Below, in pieces: positions 32,047 to 40,614 of a stretch of DNA of 60,481 bases. The position numbers were made by a program, and so were the translations under genes. This stretch comes from Oscillospiraceae bacterium (GTDB lineage: Bacteria > Bacillota > Clostridia > Oscillospirales > Oscillospiraceae): assembly GCA_017535865.1 (NCBI GenBank), contig JAFXTM010000063.1, forward strand, positions 1-60,481. Direction: 5' to 3'. Each line of letters begins with the position of its first letter. Positions within the stretch are counted from its first letter, which is position 1. The notes below the pieces were generated by a model. The model searched no databases and was not told where the DNA came from. It saw only the letters and a list, made by a program, of their open reading frames with translations.

Positions 32047-34740
32047 TCAGCGCATGACGGCGCCGAAGCGCTCCTTCAAGGCCTCCAGGACCTTCCGTAC
32101 CGTATCCTCGGCATCCTCATCGGTCAGCGTCTGCGAATCCGAACGCATGGACAGAGAGAAGGCGACGGACTTCATCCCCTCCGCGATATGATGACCCGTG
32201 TAGACGTCAAAGGGCGTGCAGCCAACGAGATACTTCCCGCCGCTGGCGAGAATGTGCTCGGCCATTTCCCCAACGGGGATCTTCGCATCGCAGACGATGG
32301 CGATGTCGCGCGAGACCGAGGGGAAGCGCGGGATCGGCTTGTACACCGGGGCGCCGCCCTTGAGCGCATACAAGGCCTCAAAGCTCAGCTCCGCGCAGTA
32401 CACCTCGGTATCCATCCCGTAGTTGGCCGCCACTTCCGGATGGATCTGGCCCAGAACACCCGCCAGCGTTTCTCCCACGTATACGCGGGCGCAGCGACCG
32501 GGATGATAGGAAGGATTCTCCCGCTCCTGAACAAAACGCGGATCGGGCGCGCCAAGCGCCCGGAAAAGCGTCTCGATCCAGGCCTTTATGACGAAGAAGT
32601 CCATCCCGTCGCCATAGGCGCCGAGCGACACGATACGCGGTTCATCCGCCAGCCCGTCCGGCCGTTTCCTGTAGATTCGGCCGATCTCATACAGGGCCGC
32701 CTCTCTGTTGCGATAGTTATAATTCCGGCTCAGGATCTCAAGCATGGACGGCAGGATCGTCGTGCGCATGATTGAGGTGTCTTCGCCGAGAGGGTTGAGG
32801 ATCTTCAAGCTGTCGCGGCGCGGATCATCCTTTGACATGCGGATCTTGTCATAGTAGGAGGGGCTGATGAACGAGTAGGTAATGATCTCGTCCAGACCGA
32901 GGCTCCGGCAAGTCTGCCCGATCAGGCGCTCGCATAGTTGATAGTCGCTGAAGCCGCCGCAGGTGGCGATGCCGCCTGTGAAGCGCGTCGGGATCTCGTT
33001 ATAGCCGTAGAAACGGGCGACCTCCTCCGCGATATCCGAGTAGTGCTCTACGTCCGCGCGCCAGGAGGGCACCAGGATTGTGTCGCCGTCAAAGCCGAAG
33101 CCGAGGTCCGTCAGGATCTTGCGCATGGCTGGCTCGTCGATGTCGGTGCCAAGCAGAGCGTTGATCTTCTCCGGCTCCAGCTTCAGCGTGGTCTGCGGCT
33201 TTCTGCCGGGATATACGTCGAGGATCCCCTCGACGACTTCGCCGCAGCCGAGCATTTCCACAAGCTCGCAGGCCCGCTGCACCGCGCGCACCGTTCCCTC
33301 CGCGTCGAGGCCCTTTTCAAAGCGGGAGGAGGCGTCGGTCCGCATGCCGAGCGTTGTGGCCGTGCGTCGCACGGAGGGTCCGTTGAAGCAGGCGCTCTCG
33401 AAGAGCACCATCGCGGTGTCGCCCACGATCTCGCTGTTTTCGCCGCCCATGACACCCGCCACGGCGACCGGCTTCTCCGTATCGCAGATGCAGAGCATCG
33501 AGGGATTCAGCGGCCTGTCGTTCCCGTCGAGGGTGCGGATGCTCTCCCCTTCCCTCGCACATCGGACATGGATCTCCCCGTCTTTGACACAGCTGAAGTC
33601 AAACGCGTGCATCGGCTGTCCATACTCCAGCATCACATAGTTGGTGATATCGACCAGATTGTTGATGGGGCGCATGCCGGCGTTGCGGATCCGTTCCTTC
33701 ATCCAGGCGGGCGAGGGGCCGATCTTGACATTGCGTACCATGCGGGCCGTGTAGCGCGGGCAGAGCGCAGCGTCCTCGATCACGATCTTCGCAAGGTCTT
33801 CGATACGGCCGCCGGCGTCGGCGCGCACCACAGGCTCGTGAAGCTTCAGCTCCTTGCCGAAGGTGACGGCCGTCTCACGCGCCAGGCCGATCATGCACAG
33901 GCAGTCGGGGCGGTTTGGCGTGATCTCAAACTCCACCACGTGGTCGTCTCTGCCGAGCAGGGTCGCCACATCGTCTCCGGGCTTGCAGTCCTCGTGCAGG
34001 ATCAGGATACCGTCGGGAATACAGTGCGGGAACTCCTCCTGCCTGGCATGCAGGTCCTCCGGGGAGCAGATGCTGTCTTTTCCGGTATCGTAGGCGACGA
34101 GGTCGTCGGCGTGGATGTTCTGGCAGTCAGTAACCGTCTCGACCTTCTTCTCACCGAGATCAAGCCCGCAGCGCCAGAGATTGACGCCGGCAACCTCCAC
34201 GCTCAGCACTGCGGCCGCGCAGACCTTTCCATAGATGCGCTCTCCGGCCCGGATGGAAGAAGAGATCGAGGGTTTGAGCGGATCAATGGGATGGTAGTCG
34301 TCCAGAATGGCAGCCGGCTTGACAGCGGCGTACTCAAAATCGTGCGTCGTGAGCTCCAACTCCTTGAGTGAGCAGAGCATGCCGTCGGATTCAACGCCGC
34401 GCAGCTTTCCCTTCGTGATCTTCACACCACCGGGCAGGAACGCGTTATGGAGCGCCGCCGGGACAAGATCGCCTTCATGGACGTTCCACGCGCCGGTGCA
34501 GATCTGGACCGGCGCCTCCGCACCGACATCGAGGCTGCAAACCAGCATGTGGTCGGAATTCGGATGCTTTTTAAGCGACAGGATGCGTCCGACCTTGACA
34601 TTCTTCAAGCTCGCAGAGAGATCCTCCGTTACCTCGACCTTGGAGCCGGACACGCTCATCGCCTCGGCAAAGCGTTTGTCGTCGGCTTCCTCCAGGCTAA
34701 GCTCCACGAACTCATTGAGCCATTTTCTCGAAAGATTCAT
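32047..34740 (-). CDS. pheT: Phenylalanyl-tRNA synthetase beta chain with an extra N-terminal segment
   Basis: Beta subunit of the (alpha-beta)2 enzyme that charges tRNA-Phe; it edits mischarged tyrosine. It has 897 residues, against about 800 in relatives. In order: N-terminal domain with an OB-fold (about 40-130, with HPNSDHMLVCSLDVG), an unusual extra segment (about 137-232), B5 and editing modules (EFEITPNRPDCL, NNLVDITNYVMLEYGQPMHAFD), the catalytic-like core and a C-terminal anticodon-binding domain (PRFPSVSRDIA). The extra segment itself looks like a second OB-type half (LWRCGLDLGEKKVETVTDCQ). It begins 14 bases after pheS and depends on the pheS T-box. Confidence 0.96.
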   Translation of the reverse strand: MNLSRKWLNEFVELSLEEADDKRFAEAMSVSGSKVEVTEDLSASLKNVKVGRILSLKKHPNSDHMLVCSLDVGAEAPVQICTGAWNVHEGDLVPAALHNAFLPGGVKITKGKLRGVESDGMLCSLKELELTTHDFEYAAVKPAAILDDYHPIDPLKPSISSSIRAGERIYGKVCAAAVLSVEVAGVNLWRCGLDLGEKKVETVTDCQNIHADDLVAYDTGKDSICSPEDLHARQEEFPHCIPDGILILHEDCKPGDDVATLLGRDDHVVEFEITPNRPDCLCMIGLARETAVTFGKELKLHEPVVRADAGGRIEDLAKIVIEDAALCPRYTARMVRNVKIGPSPAWMKERIRNAGMRPINNLVDITNYVMLEYGQPMHAFDFSCVKDGEIHVRCAREGESIRTLDGNDRPLNPSMLCICDTEKPVAVAGVMGGENSEIVGDTAMVLFESACFNGPSVRRTATTLGMRTDASSRFEKGLDAEGTVRAVQRACELVEMLGCGEVVEGILDVYPGRKPQTTLKLEPEKINALLGTDIDEPAMRKILTDLGFGFDGDTILVPSWRADVEHYSDIAEEVARFYGYNEIPTRFTGGIATCGGFSDYQLCERLIGQTCRSLGLDEIITYSFISPSYYDKIRMSKDDPRRDSLKILNPLGEDTSIMRTTILPSMLEILSRNYNYRNREAALYEIGRIYRKRPDGLADEPRIVSLGAYGDGMDFFVIKAWIETLFRALGAPDPRFVQERENPSYHPGRCARVYVGETLAGVLGQIHPEVAANYGMDTEVYCAELSFEALYALKGGAPVYKPIPRFPSVSRDIAIVCDAKIPVGEMAEHILASGGKYLVGCTPFDVYTGHHIAEGMKSVAFSLSMRSDSQTLTDEDAEDTVRKVLEALKERFGAVMR

Positions 34741-34754
34741 CTGTCCAGCCCTCC

Positions 34755-35780
34755 TTAAAACTGCTCCAGGAACCGCACGTCGTTTTCAAAAATCAGACGC
34801 AGGTCGGTGATCTTGTACTCGCCCATCGCCAGCCGCTCAAGGCCCATGCCGAAAGCCCAGCCCGAGTACACATCAGGATCGATGCCGCAGCCGGAAAGAA
34901 CTTTCGGATGCACCATGCCGGCGCCCAGGACTTCGATCCAGCCCTCGCCCTTGCAGGTGGGGCAGCCCTTGCCGCCGCACTTGTGACACTGGATGTCCAG
35001 CTCGCAGCTCGGCTCGGTAAAGGGGAAATGATGGGGGCGGAAGCGCGTGACGGTGCCTTCACCGTAGATTTTCTCCACGACCAGGTTCAACGTCGCCTTC
35101 AGATCGGCCATCGTCACGCCCTTGTCGATCACCATGCCCTCGATCTGGTGGAACATCGGGGAGTGCGTGGCGTCGACCTCGTCCTTGCGATAGACGCGGC
35201 CGGGTGCGATCATACGGATCGGCAGGCTCTTGGTCTCCATCGCATGGACCTGCATGGGCGATGTCTGCGTGCGCAGCAGGATCCGGCTGTCCTCGGTGAA
35301 ATAGAAAGTGTCCGTCCACTCGCGGGAGGGATGTCCCTCATCGATATTCAGCTTCGTAAAGTTGTAATCGGCCAGCTCCACCTCGGGTCCGTCCACGATC
35401 TCGAAGCCCATGCCGATGAAGATATCCTTGATCTGATCGAGAACGCTGTACATCGGGTGCTTGTGGCCGAGCCGCATGTCCTTTGCGGGAAGCGTAACGT
35501 CGATCGTCTCCTGCTCCAGCTTTTTCTGCATCATCACGCGGCTCAGCTCGGCACGCCGTTTTTCGATCGCCGTTTCGAGCTCGGCGCGCAGCTGGTTAGC
35601 CAGCTGTCCCATAACGGGACGTTCCTCCGCGGAGAGCTTACCCATCTGGCGCAGGATCGCCGTAAGCTCGCCCTTTTTGCCGAGGTAGCGAACGCGCAGG
35701 TTTTCCAGCTTCTCCGCGTCGTCCGCGTTCAAGATCGCCTGAACGGCGGATTCCCGAAGGCTCTGCATCAATTCTTTCAT
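34755..35780 (-). CDS. pheS: Phenylalanyl-tRNA synthetase alpha chain
   Basis: The catalytic alpha subunit, 341 residues. An N-terminal coiled coil (1-85) precedes the class II core with motif 2 (PGRVYRKDEVDATHSPMFHQ) and motif 3 (GWAFGMGLERLAM). A zinc-like CHKCGGKGCPTC stretch lies between the motifs, as in bacterial PheS. The ATG at 35780 follows GGAGGGAC; longer in-frame readings run through the T-box leader and are not coding. First gene of pheST. Confidence 0.97.
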   Translation of the reverse strand: MKELMQSLRESAVQAILNADDAEKLENLRVRYLGKKGELTAILRQMGKLSAEERPVMGQLANQLRAELETAIEKRRAELSRVMMQKKLEQETIDVTLPAKDMRLGHKHPMYSVLDQIKDIFIGMGFEIVDGPEVELADYNFTKLNIDEGHPSREWTDTFYFTEDSRILLRTQTSPMQVHAMETKSLPIRMIAPGRVYRKDEVDATHSPMFHQIEGMVIDKGVTMADLKATLNLVVEKIYGEGTVTRFRPHHFPFTEPSCELDIQCHKCGGKGCPTCKGEGWIEVLGAGMVHPKVLSGCGIDPDVYSGWAFGMGLERLAMGEYKITDLRLIFENDVRFLEQF

Positions 35781-35792
35781 GTCTGTCCCTCC

Positions 35793-36015
35793 AAAAAATA
35801 AAGCTTCCGTCCCACACAGGGACGAAAGCAAAACTTCCGTGGTACCACCCACATTCGGCGTCAAACGCCGCACTTGACTGAGCTTAACGCGCTCATAACG
35901 CCGGGGATTGGCCGGAGCTCCCGGGCGAACCAAACACGGACAGCTCAGGAGGCTTTCAGCCGGCGACCTCCATTCTCTGACAGCCGTTTTACGCGTTATT
36001 TTCCCGTTCACAGCA
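35793..36015 (-). promoter_or_regulatory. T-box riboswitch of pheST
   Basis: A leader read on the minus strand, which senses uncharged tRNA-Phe. The T-box core GGGTGGTACCACGG lies at about 35836-35849. The terminator is GCTTTCGTCCC against GGGACGGAAGC followed by TTTATTTTTT, ending at 35793. A candidate specifier TTC (Phe) lies at 35927-35929 after the upper stem I strand; that placement is by eye. The pheS start codon follows twelve bases after the T-run. Confidence 0.9.
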
Positions 36016-36021
36016 TGGTTT

Positions 36022-36050
36022 AGATTAACACATCGGCCTCTTGAAAGCAA
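36022..36050 (-). promoter_or_regulatory. pheST promoter
   Basis: On the minus strand: TTGCTT (36045-36050), 17-base spacer, TAATCT (36022-36027), just upstream of the T-box. Confidence 0.65.
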
Positions 36051-36105
36051 GTGATTTTTCGAATTTTCCTTCAAAAACTGTCTGTGAAAAAGTCTGCACT
36101 TTGAT

Positions 36106-36134
36106 TTGACGAAACAAAGCACCGGTATTATAAT
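36106..36134 (+). promoter_or_regulatory. Promoter of the lipoprotein-alr operon
   Basis: TTGACG (36106-36111), 17-base spacer, perfect TATAAT (36129-36134). Confidence 0.82.
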
Positions 36135-36180
36135 GGCAAAAAGCGCATAGACTTGGGTATCTTCTATCAGGGAGGGTCCC

Positions 36181-36729
36181 ATGAAACGTGTAAGCCTTGC
36201 GCTGCTGCTCGCCTTTTGCCTTCTGCTGACCGGCTGCCAGGGAAAAGAAAACGAAAAGCGCTTTTTCGCCTTTTCCGATAAACTCAACAGGACTGACGCA
36301 CTTTCGTTCACCGCAGAGCTCCGCGCGGAATACGCGGACCGAACGCTGAGCTTTACGCTCGGCTATGAAAAGGGTTCCGAGGGCGAAACCGTCAGCGTTG
36401 TGAAGCCCGAGCAGATCGCCGGCATCCGCGCCCGACGCGCGGCCGGAAAAGATACGCTTGAATTTGAAGGCCTCATCTTGGACCCCGGCCCCCTGGATCC
36501 TTACGGACTCACGCCGATGAGCGCGTTGCCAAGCCTCGTGGAAGCGCTCTGTTCCGGTCATCTGGACTCTCACTGGGAAGAGAGCGGTTCGCTCGTGTAC
36601 CGTCTGATTCTGGACGACCATGTTTCCGCTTCCGTGTGGTTCGAGCCGGAGTCCATGACCCCGCATTACGCGGAGCTGCAGAGCGACGATACCGTGCGGG
36701 TATTCTGTACGATAGACGATTGGAGATAG
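36181..36729 (+). CDS. Lipoprotein of unknown function upstream of alr
   Basis: 182 residues with a lipoprotein signal (LLLTGCQGKE, Cys19 as lipid site). The mature part (DALSFTAELRAEYADRTLSFTL, ..., EPESMTPHYAEL) reads like the half-open beta-sheet lipid-binding fold of LolA-type proteins, with alternating strand patterns. This is a fold guess; the substrate is unknown. GGGAGGG precedes the ATG. The alanine racemase gene follows after three bases, so the two are certainly co-transcribed. Confidence 0.8.
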   Translation: MKRVSLALLLAFCLLLTGCQGKENEKRFFAFSDKLNRTDALSFTAELRAEYADRTLSFTLGYEKGSEGETVSVVKPEQIAGIRARRAAGKDTLEFEGLILDPGPLDPYGLTPMSALPSLVEALCSGHLDSHWEESGSLVYRLILDDHVSASVWFEPESMTPHYAELQSDDTVRVFCTIDDWR

Positions 36730-36732
36730 ACC

Positions 36733-37869
36733 ATGAACGATCTGCAAAAGAGAAGCTGGGCCGAGATCTCTCTGCCGAATCTCCGCCACAACTATCAGCA
36801 AATACGCGCTTCCCTGCCTGAGGGCTGTCGCTTTCTGGGTGTGGTCAAGGCCGACGCGTACGGGCACGGCGCACTGACGGTTTCCCGTTTTTTACAGGAA
36901 ATCGGAGCAGACTATCTGGCGGTGTCCTGTCTGGATGAAGCGCTGGAGCTGCGGCGGGGCGGCATCCACATGCCGATTCTGATCCTCGGCCATACGCCCC
37001 CCGAATATACGGAAACGCTCATTGAAAACGATATCACGCAGACCGTGAGCGCACTTGCAAAAGCGGCACAGTACTCAGAGGCCGCTACCGCTCTCGGAAA
37101 GACGCTGAAGATCCACATCAAGCTCGACACCGGCATGTCCCGACTCGGTTTTCTCTGCGCGGGAAATTATTTTGAGAGCGGCGTGAGCAATCTCCTGCGC
37201 ACGCTCGCGCTGCCGCATCTGGCCTGCGAGGGCATCTACACGCACTTCGCCGTTTCTGACGAGCCGGACCCAGCAAGCGAGGATTATACCCGCGGGCAGT
37301 TCAAGCTCTTCACAGATGTGATCGCTGCCGTTGAGGGAAAAAGCGGCTTCCGTTTCTCGATCCGGCACTGCGCCAACAGCGGGGCTGTGGTCAGTTATCC
37401 TGAAATGGCGCTGGACATGGTGCGTCCCGGCCTGCTGCTCTATGGCTACGGAGATACAAGCGGGAAGTTGGATCTGCGTCCCTGTATGCGTCTCGTCACC
37501 ACGGTCAGCACGATCAAAATATATGAACCAGGGACCTACGTCAGTTACGGGCGCCGCTATGTAACGGAAGGCAAGACCCGCATGGGCGTGCTCGCGATCG
37601 GATATGCGGACGGGCTTCCGCGGCTCATCTCCAACAAGTGCCGCTTCGCCGTCCCGGGCGGCTTCGCGGCGCAGCGCGGAACGATCTGCATGGACATGTG
37701 CATGGTGGATCTGACCGGTCTCCCGCAGGTAGACGTCGGCAGCGAGATCGAACTGTTCGGCGAAGAAAACAGCCTCCTGCAGCTCTCTGACGCTGCGCAG
37801 ACCATTCCCTACGAGTTGCTGTGCGCCGTCTCCAAACGAGTCCCGCGCGTGTATATAGAAATAGAATAA
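36733..37869 (+). CDS. alr: Alanine racemase
   Basis: A PLP enzyme that makes D-alanine for peptidoglycan, 378 residues. The PLP lysine is Lys39 in VVKADAYGHG, the catalytic tyrosine lies in TYVSYGRRYV, and CMDMCMVDLT and GYADGLPR are standard landmarks. It is cytoplasmic and dimeric; the length is normal. It starts three bases after the lipoprotein gene stop. Confidence 0.97.
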   Translation: MNDLQKRSWAEISLPNLRHNYQQIRASLPEGCRFLGVVKADAYGHGALTVSRFLQEIGADYLAVSCLDEALELRRGGIHMPILILGHTPPEYTETLIENDITQTVSALAKAAQYSEAATALGKTLKIHIKLDTGMSRLGFLCAGNYFESGVSNLLRTLALPHLACEGIYTHFAVSDEPDPASEDYTRGQFKLFTDVIAAVEGKSGFRFSIRHCANSGAVVSYPEMALDMVRPGLLLYGYGDTSGKLDLRPCMRLVTTVSTIKIYEPGTYVSYGRRYVTEGKTRMGVLAIGYADGLPRLISNKCRFAVPGGFAAQRGTICMDMCMVDLTGLPQVDVGSEIELFGEENSLLQLSDAAQTIPYELLCAVSKRVPRVYIEIE

Positions 37870-37907
37870 GAAAAGGAACTGCCGTCCGGCAGTTCCTTTT
37901 CTTATTC
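37864..37907. terminator. Long bidirectional terminator overlapping the alr stop
   Basis: A 20-bp perfect stem (arms 37864-37883 and 37888-37907) with loop GTCC. The outer part holds the A- and T-rich tracts needed on both strands. The alr stop (37867-37869) is inside the left arm. It also serves the convergent secreted repeat protein. Confidence 0.9.
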
Positions 37908-37916
37908 CGTGTCAAC

Positions 37917-38546
37917 TCACTTGAAATAGATCTTTCCGTTCCAGCCGTAGCGGCCGTCTTCCGTCTTGAAGAAGTAGAAGCCCATCATATCGGCCAGGAT
38001 CGTGACCTCCTCGTCATCGTCCACGATGCCGAGGTTGCCGTGCCCGGCCTCCGGCATGGGCATCAGATAGATGCGGCCGCAGGATCTGATCTCGGCGGTG
38101 AAAGGCTCGGAGAGATACTCCTTCTCTTTCGGGAAGACAAGCCGCTCGCCCTTGGTGGAGACCATGGGGAAATCGGGCACGACCTTGTTGCCGTCCTCAT
38201 CCTTATACCAGGCAAAAAACTTTTTGCCGTTCCAGCCCTGTTCGCCGTCCTCCGTCTCAAAGAAGAAGAAGCCGCCTCGCCGCGCCAGGATCGTCACGAT
38301 CGTGCCGGCGTCGACCGTTCCGAGATGGCCGTTTCCTTTTTCCGGTTTCGGCATGAAGTAAATACGACCCCATTCCGTGCCGGTCTCGACACGCGCCTCA
38401 AACGGCGTTTTATAGTATTCGCTTTCCTTGGGAAGCTCCAGCTTTACCCCGCGGTTGGAAACCTTGGAATAGGAAGCCGAAGCGCTCGCCGGAAACAGCA
38501 TGACGATCATCACGATGCACAGCAGCATGGCCAGAATGCGTTTCAT
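37917..38546 (-). CDS. Secreted protein with two SH3-like repeats
   Basis: 209 residues. A signal peptide ends near ASASYSK. The mature protein is two tandem repeats of about 85-90 residues; compare GRIYFMPKPEKGNGHLGTVD with GRIYLMPMPEAGHGNLGIVD, and FFFETEDGEQGWNGKKFF with YFFKTEDGRYGWNGKIYF. The pattern of VTILA followed by a small aromatic strand and GWNG resembles bacterial SH3 wall-binding domains. It probably binds wall polymers or itself; no enzyme motif is seen. Monocistronic, with GGAGG before the ATG. Confidence 0.8.
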   Translation of the reverse strand: MKRILAMLLCIVMIVMLFPASASASYSKVSNRGVKLELPKESEYYKTPFEARVETGTEWGRIYFMPKPEKGNGHLGTVDAGTIVTILARRGGFFFFETEDGEQGWNGKKFFAWYKDEDGNKVVPDFPMVSTKGERLVFPKEKEYLSEPFTAEIRSCGRIYLMPMPEAGHGNLGIVDDDEEVTILADMMGFYFFKTEDGRYGWNGKIYFK

Positions 38547-38606
38547 CTTGCGTCCTCCTTGTGTTTGTATTCGATGACTCCATTATACGAAGATGCTTTC
38601 CCTCTG

Positions 38607-39161
38607 TCAATCGACATTCCAGGGAAGCTCAACAAAGACGGGATCATGCCCCAGCGACGGCAGGAGCGTATGGAACAGCGCCTCGGTCGAAAAACGCAGG
38701 CTGGATGTGTTGAGACAGGGATGGCAGCCGAAGTTGTTTTCCTTCAGCAGGTCCCGATCTACCAGCAGGCGGACAGCTTTATCCTTGTCGTTCATCAAGC
38801 CAAGCACGCTGACCGATCCCGGCGTAAGGCCGAGATGCGTCATCATGTGCTCGGGCGAGGCGAAGCTGAGCCGGGCGGACCCGATCTGTTTGGAGATGAG
38901 CTTCGTTTTGAACGGCTTTTCCCCCGGCATGATGAGCAGATAAAAGTCCGTCTGCTGACGGTTTGTCAGAAACAGATTCTTGCAGATACGGCAGCCAAGG
39001 AGCTGCTCAACCTCTTCACACATCTCGATCGTGTCGGCATGCTCGTGGTCCACACGGTAATAGACGACGCCCAGGCTGTCAAGCAGGTCGTAGCAGCGCT
39101 CTTCGACCGGGCTTCGCTTTTCGTTGGGACGCCCGGCGTATAAAACAGGATCGATCCTCAT
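38607..39161 (-). CDS. Prolyl-tRNA editing protein (ProX/YbaK family)
   Basis: 184 residues of the INS/YbaK editing fold that removes wrong amino acids, classically alanine, from tRNA-Pro. Landmarks are YYRVDHEHADT, GCRICKNLFLTNRQ (catalytic lysine), SFASPEHMMTHLGLTPGSVSVLGL and the loop GCHPCLNTSSL. GAGGTG precedes the ATG. It follows the CoA-transferase gene by four bases and is probably its operon partner, with no obvious metabolic link. Confidence 0.9.
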   Translation of the reverse strand: MRIDPVLYAGRPNEKRSPVEERCYDLLDSLGVVYYRVDHEHADTIEMCEEVEQLLGCRICKNLFLTNRQQTDFYLLIMPGEKPFKTKLISKQIGSARLSFASPEHMMTHLGLTPGSVSVLGLMNDKDKAVRLLVDRDLLKENNFGCHPCLNTSSLRFSTEALFHTLLPSLGHDPVFVELPWNVD

Positions 39162-39165
39162 TCTC

Positions 39166-40500
39166 TCACCTCTTGTTGCTGGGCAGCCAGATCCGCTGTT
39201 CTTCCGCCGCGCGGATCAGCTCTTCGCGAAAATCCGGGTGCGCCAGGGAGATCAGGAGCTCCGCCCGCTGCCAGGTGCTCTGTCCGGCGAGCATCGCCGC
39301 TCCGTACTCGGTCACGATATAATAGGCCTGGCTGCGCGGCGTGGTGATGATATCCCCCTGAAAGCGAGGAACGATGCGGGAATGCATCTCTCCGTTCCGA
39401 TCCGTATAGGTGGAGCTCATGCAGAGGAAGGCCTTGCCGCCTTTCGCCATGGCCGCGCCCGTCACGAAATCCAACTGCCCGCCCGTCCCGCTGATCTGCC
39501 GCGTCCCGGCGCTCTCGGAACAGACTTGACCATAGAGGTCCGCATTGAGGCATCCGTTGATGGAGATCATGTTTTCATTCTGCGCGATAACGGCCGGATC
39601 GTTCACGTAGCGAAGCGGATAGCCGGCCACGCCCGGGTTGTCGTCAAGCCAGTCATAGAGCTCTCTTGAGCCGATTGCCAGGCCGAGTACGCCTTTGTAC
39701 GGCAGGAGCGTTTTACGGCGATTCGTCAGCTTTCCGGCCTTGTGGAGCGCCAGATAGCCGTCCGAACAGAGTTCGGTGTGCATACCAAGATCCTTCAGGT
39801 CCGAGCCGGCGATCAGTTCACCGAGCGCGTTCGGCATTCCGCCTATCCCGAGCTGGATCGTCGCGCCGTCGCGGATATAGGGGAGAATGTGCTTTGCGAT
39901 CATCAAGTCGGTTTCCGTCGGCTCGGGCGCCTTCATTTCCCAGATCGGGCGGTACCCCGCATCGACGACACGATCCACCTCGGAGATATGGACCGATTCG
40001 CAAAAACCGCCGTGGATGCGCGGCAAAGCCTCGTTGACCTCGAGAATCACGACGTCTGCCTTGTCGATCGTTGCCCGGTTGATGCCGAGCGCGCAGGAAA
40101 GATTGAAATACCCGTGCCTGTCCATCGGCGCGACAGAGAGCATCGCCACGTTCACGGTCAGAAACTGCTCATAATACCACGCCTCGTTTCGGAAGATCAT
40201 CGGCGTAAAGAAAGCGCGTCCCTTGTCGCAGAGCTTACGCTCATAGCCGGAGCAGTGCCAGGTGTGATAGACGAAATGCTCCATCTCCGGATCGCACTCC
40301 GCGACCTGTACCGGCCCCTGCATCAGATTGCCGCGAACCTTGACGCTTTTCAGCTCATCCCGACGCGCCGCAAGCGCGGCATCCAGAAGGGCCGGATAGC
40401 TGTTGTTTGTGCCGTAATCCACCCAGTCTCCGCTCTTGACGCAGCGCACGGCCTCTTCGGGTGTGCAAAGCTTCTGACGATATTCACTGAAATAGTCCAT
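39166..40500 (-). CDS. Butyryl-CoA:acetate CoA-transferase-type enzyme
   Basis: 444 residues of the acetyl-CoA hydrolase/transferase family, which moves CoA between acids. Motifs are IQLGIGGMPNALGELIAG, MHTELCSDGYLALHKAGKLTN (the glutamate of TELCSDG should be the covalent CoA site), GTGGQLDFVTGAA and EYGAAML. Length and motifs match enzymes that make butyrate from butyryl-CoA and acetate; 4-hydroxybutyrate CoA-transferase is the main alternative. The ATG at 40500 follows GGGGGAG. ProX follows; cstA upstream is separated by a terminator. Confidence 0.85.
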   Translation of the reverse strand: MDYFSEYRQKLCTPEEAVRCVKSGDWVDYGTNNSYPALLDAALAARRDELKSVKVRGNLMQGPVQVAECDPEMEHFVYHTWHCSGYERKLCDKGRAFFTPMIFRNEAWYYEQFLTVNVAMLSVAPMDRHGYFNLSCALGINRATIDKADVVILEVNEALPRIHGGFCESVHISEVDRVVDAGYRPIWEMKAPEPTETDLMIAKHILPYIRDGATIQLGIGGMPNALGELIAGSDLKDLGMHTELCSDGYLALHKAGKLTNRRKTLLPYKGVLGLAIGSRELYDWLDDNPGVAGYPLRYVNDPAVIAQNENMISINGCLNADLYGQVCSESAGTRQISGTGGQLDFVTGAAMAKGGKAFLCMSSTYTDRNGEMHSRIVPRFQGDIITTPRSQAYYIVTEYGAAMLAGQSTWQRAELLISLAHPDFREELIRAAEEQRIWLPSNKR

Positions 40501-40540
40501 TCTCTCCCCCGCCTTTCCTGACTCCAAGTATAGCACAGTA

Positions 40541-40580
40541 TCAAAAAAAAGAAAAGGGCCGCCCCAAATGGGACGGCCCT
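40541..40580 (-). terminator. cstA terminator
   Basis: On the minus strand, AGGGCCGTCCC pairs with GGGGCGGCCCT and is followed by TTTCTTTTTTTT. Confidence 0.88.
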
Positions 40581-40614
40581 AAAGCGATTGCTTTACAAAG
40601 CCTAAGGGAGAAAC

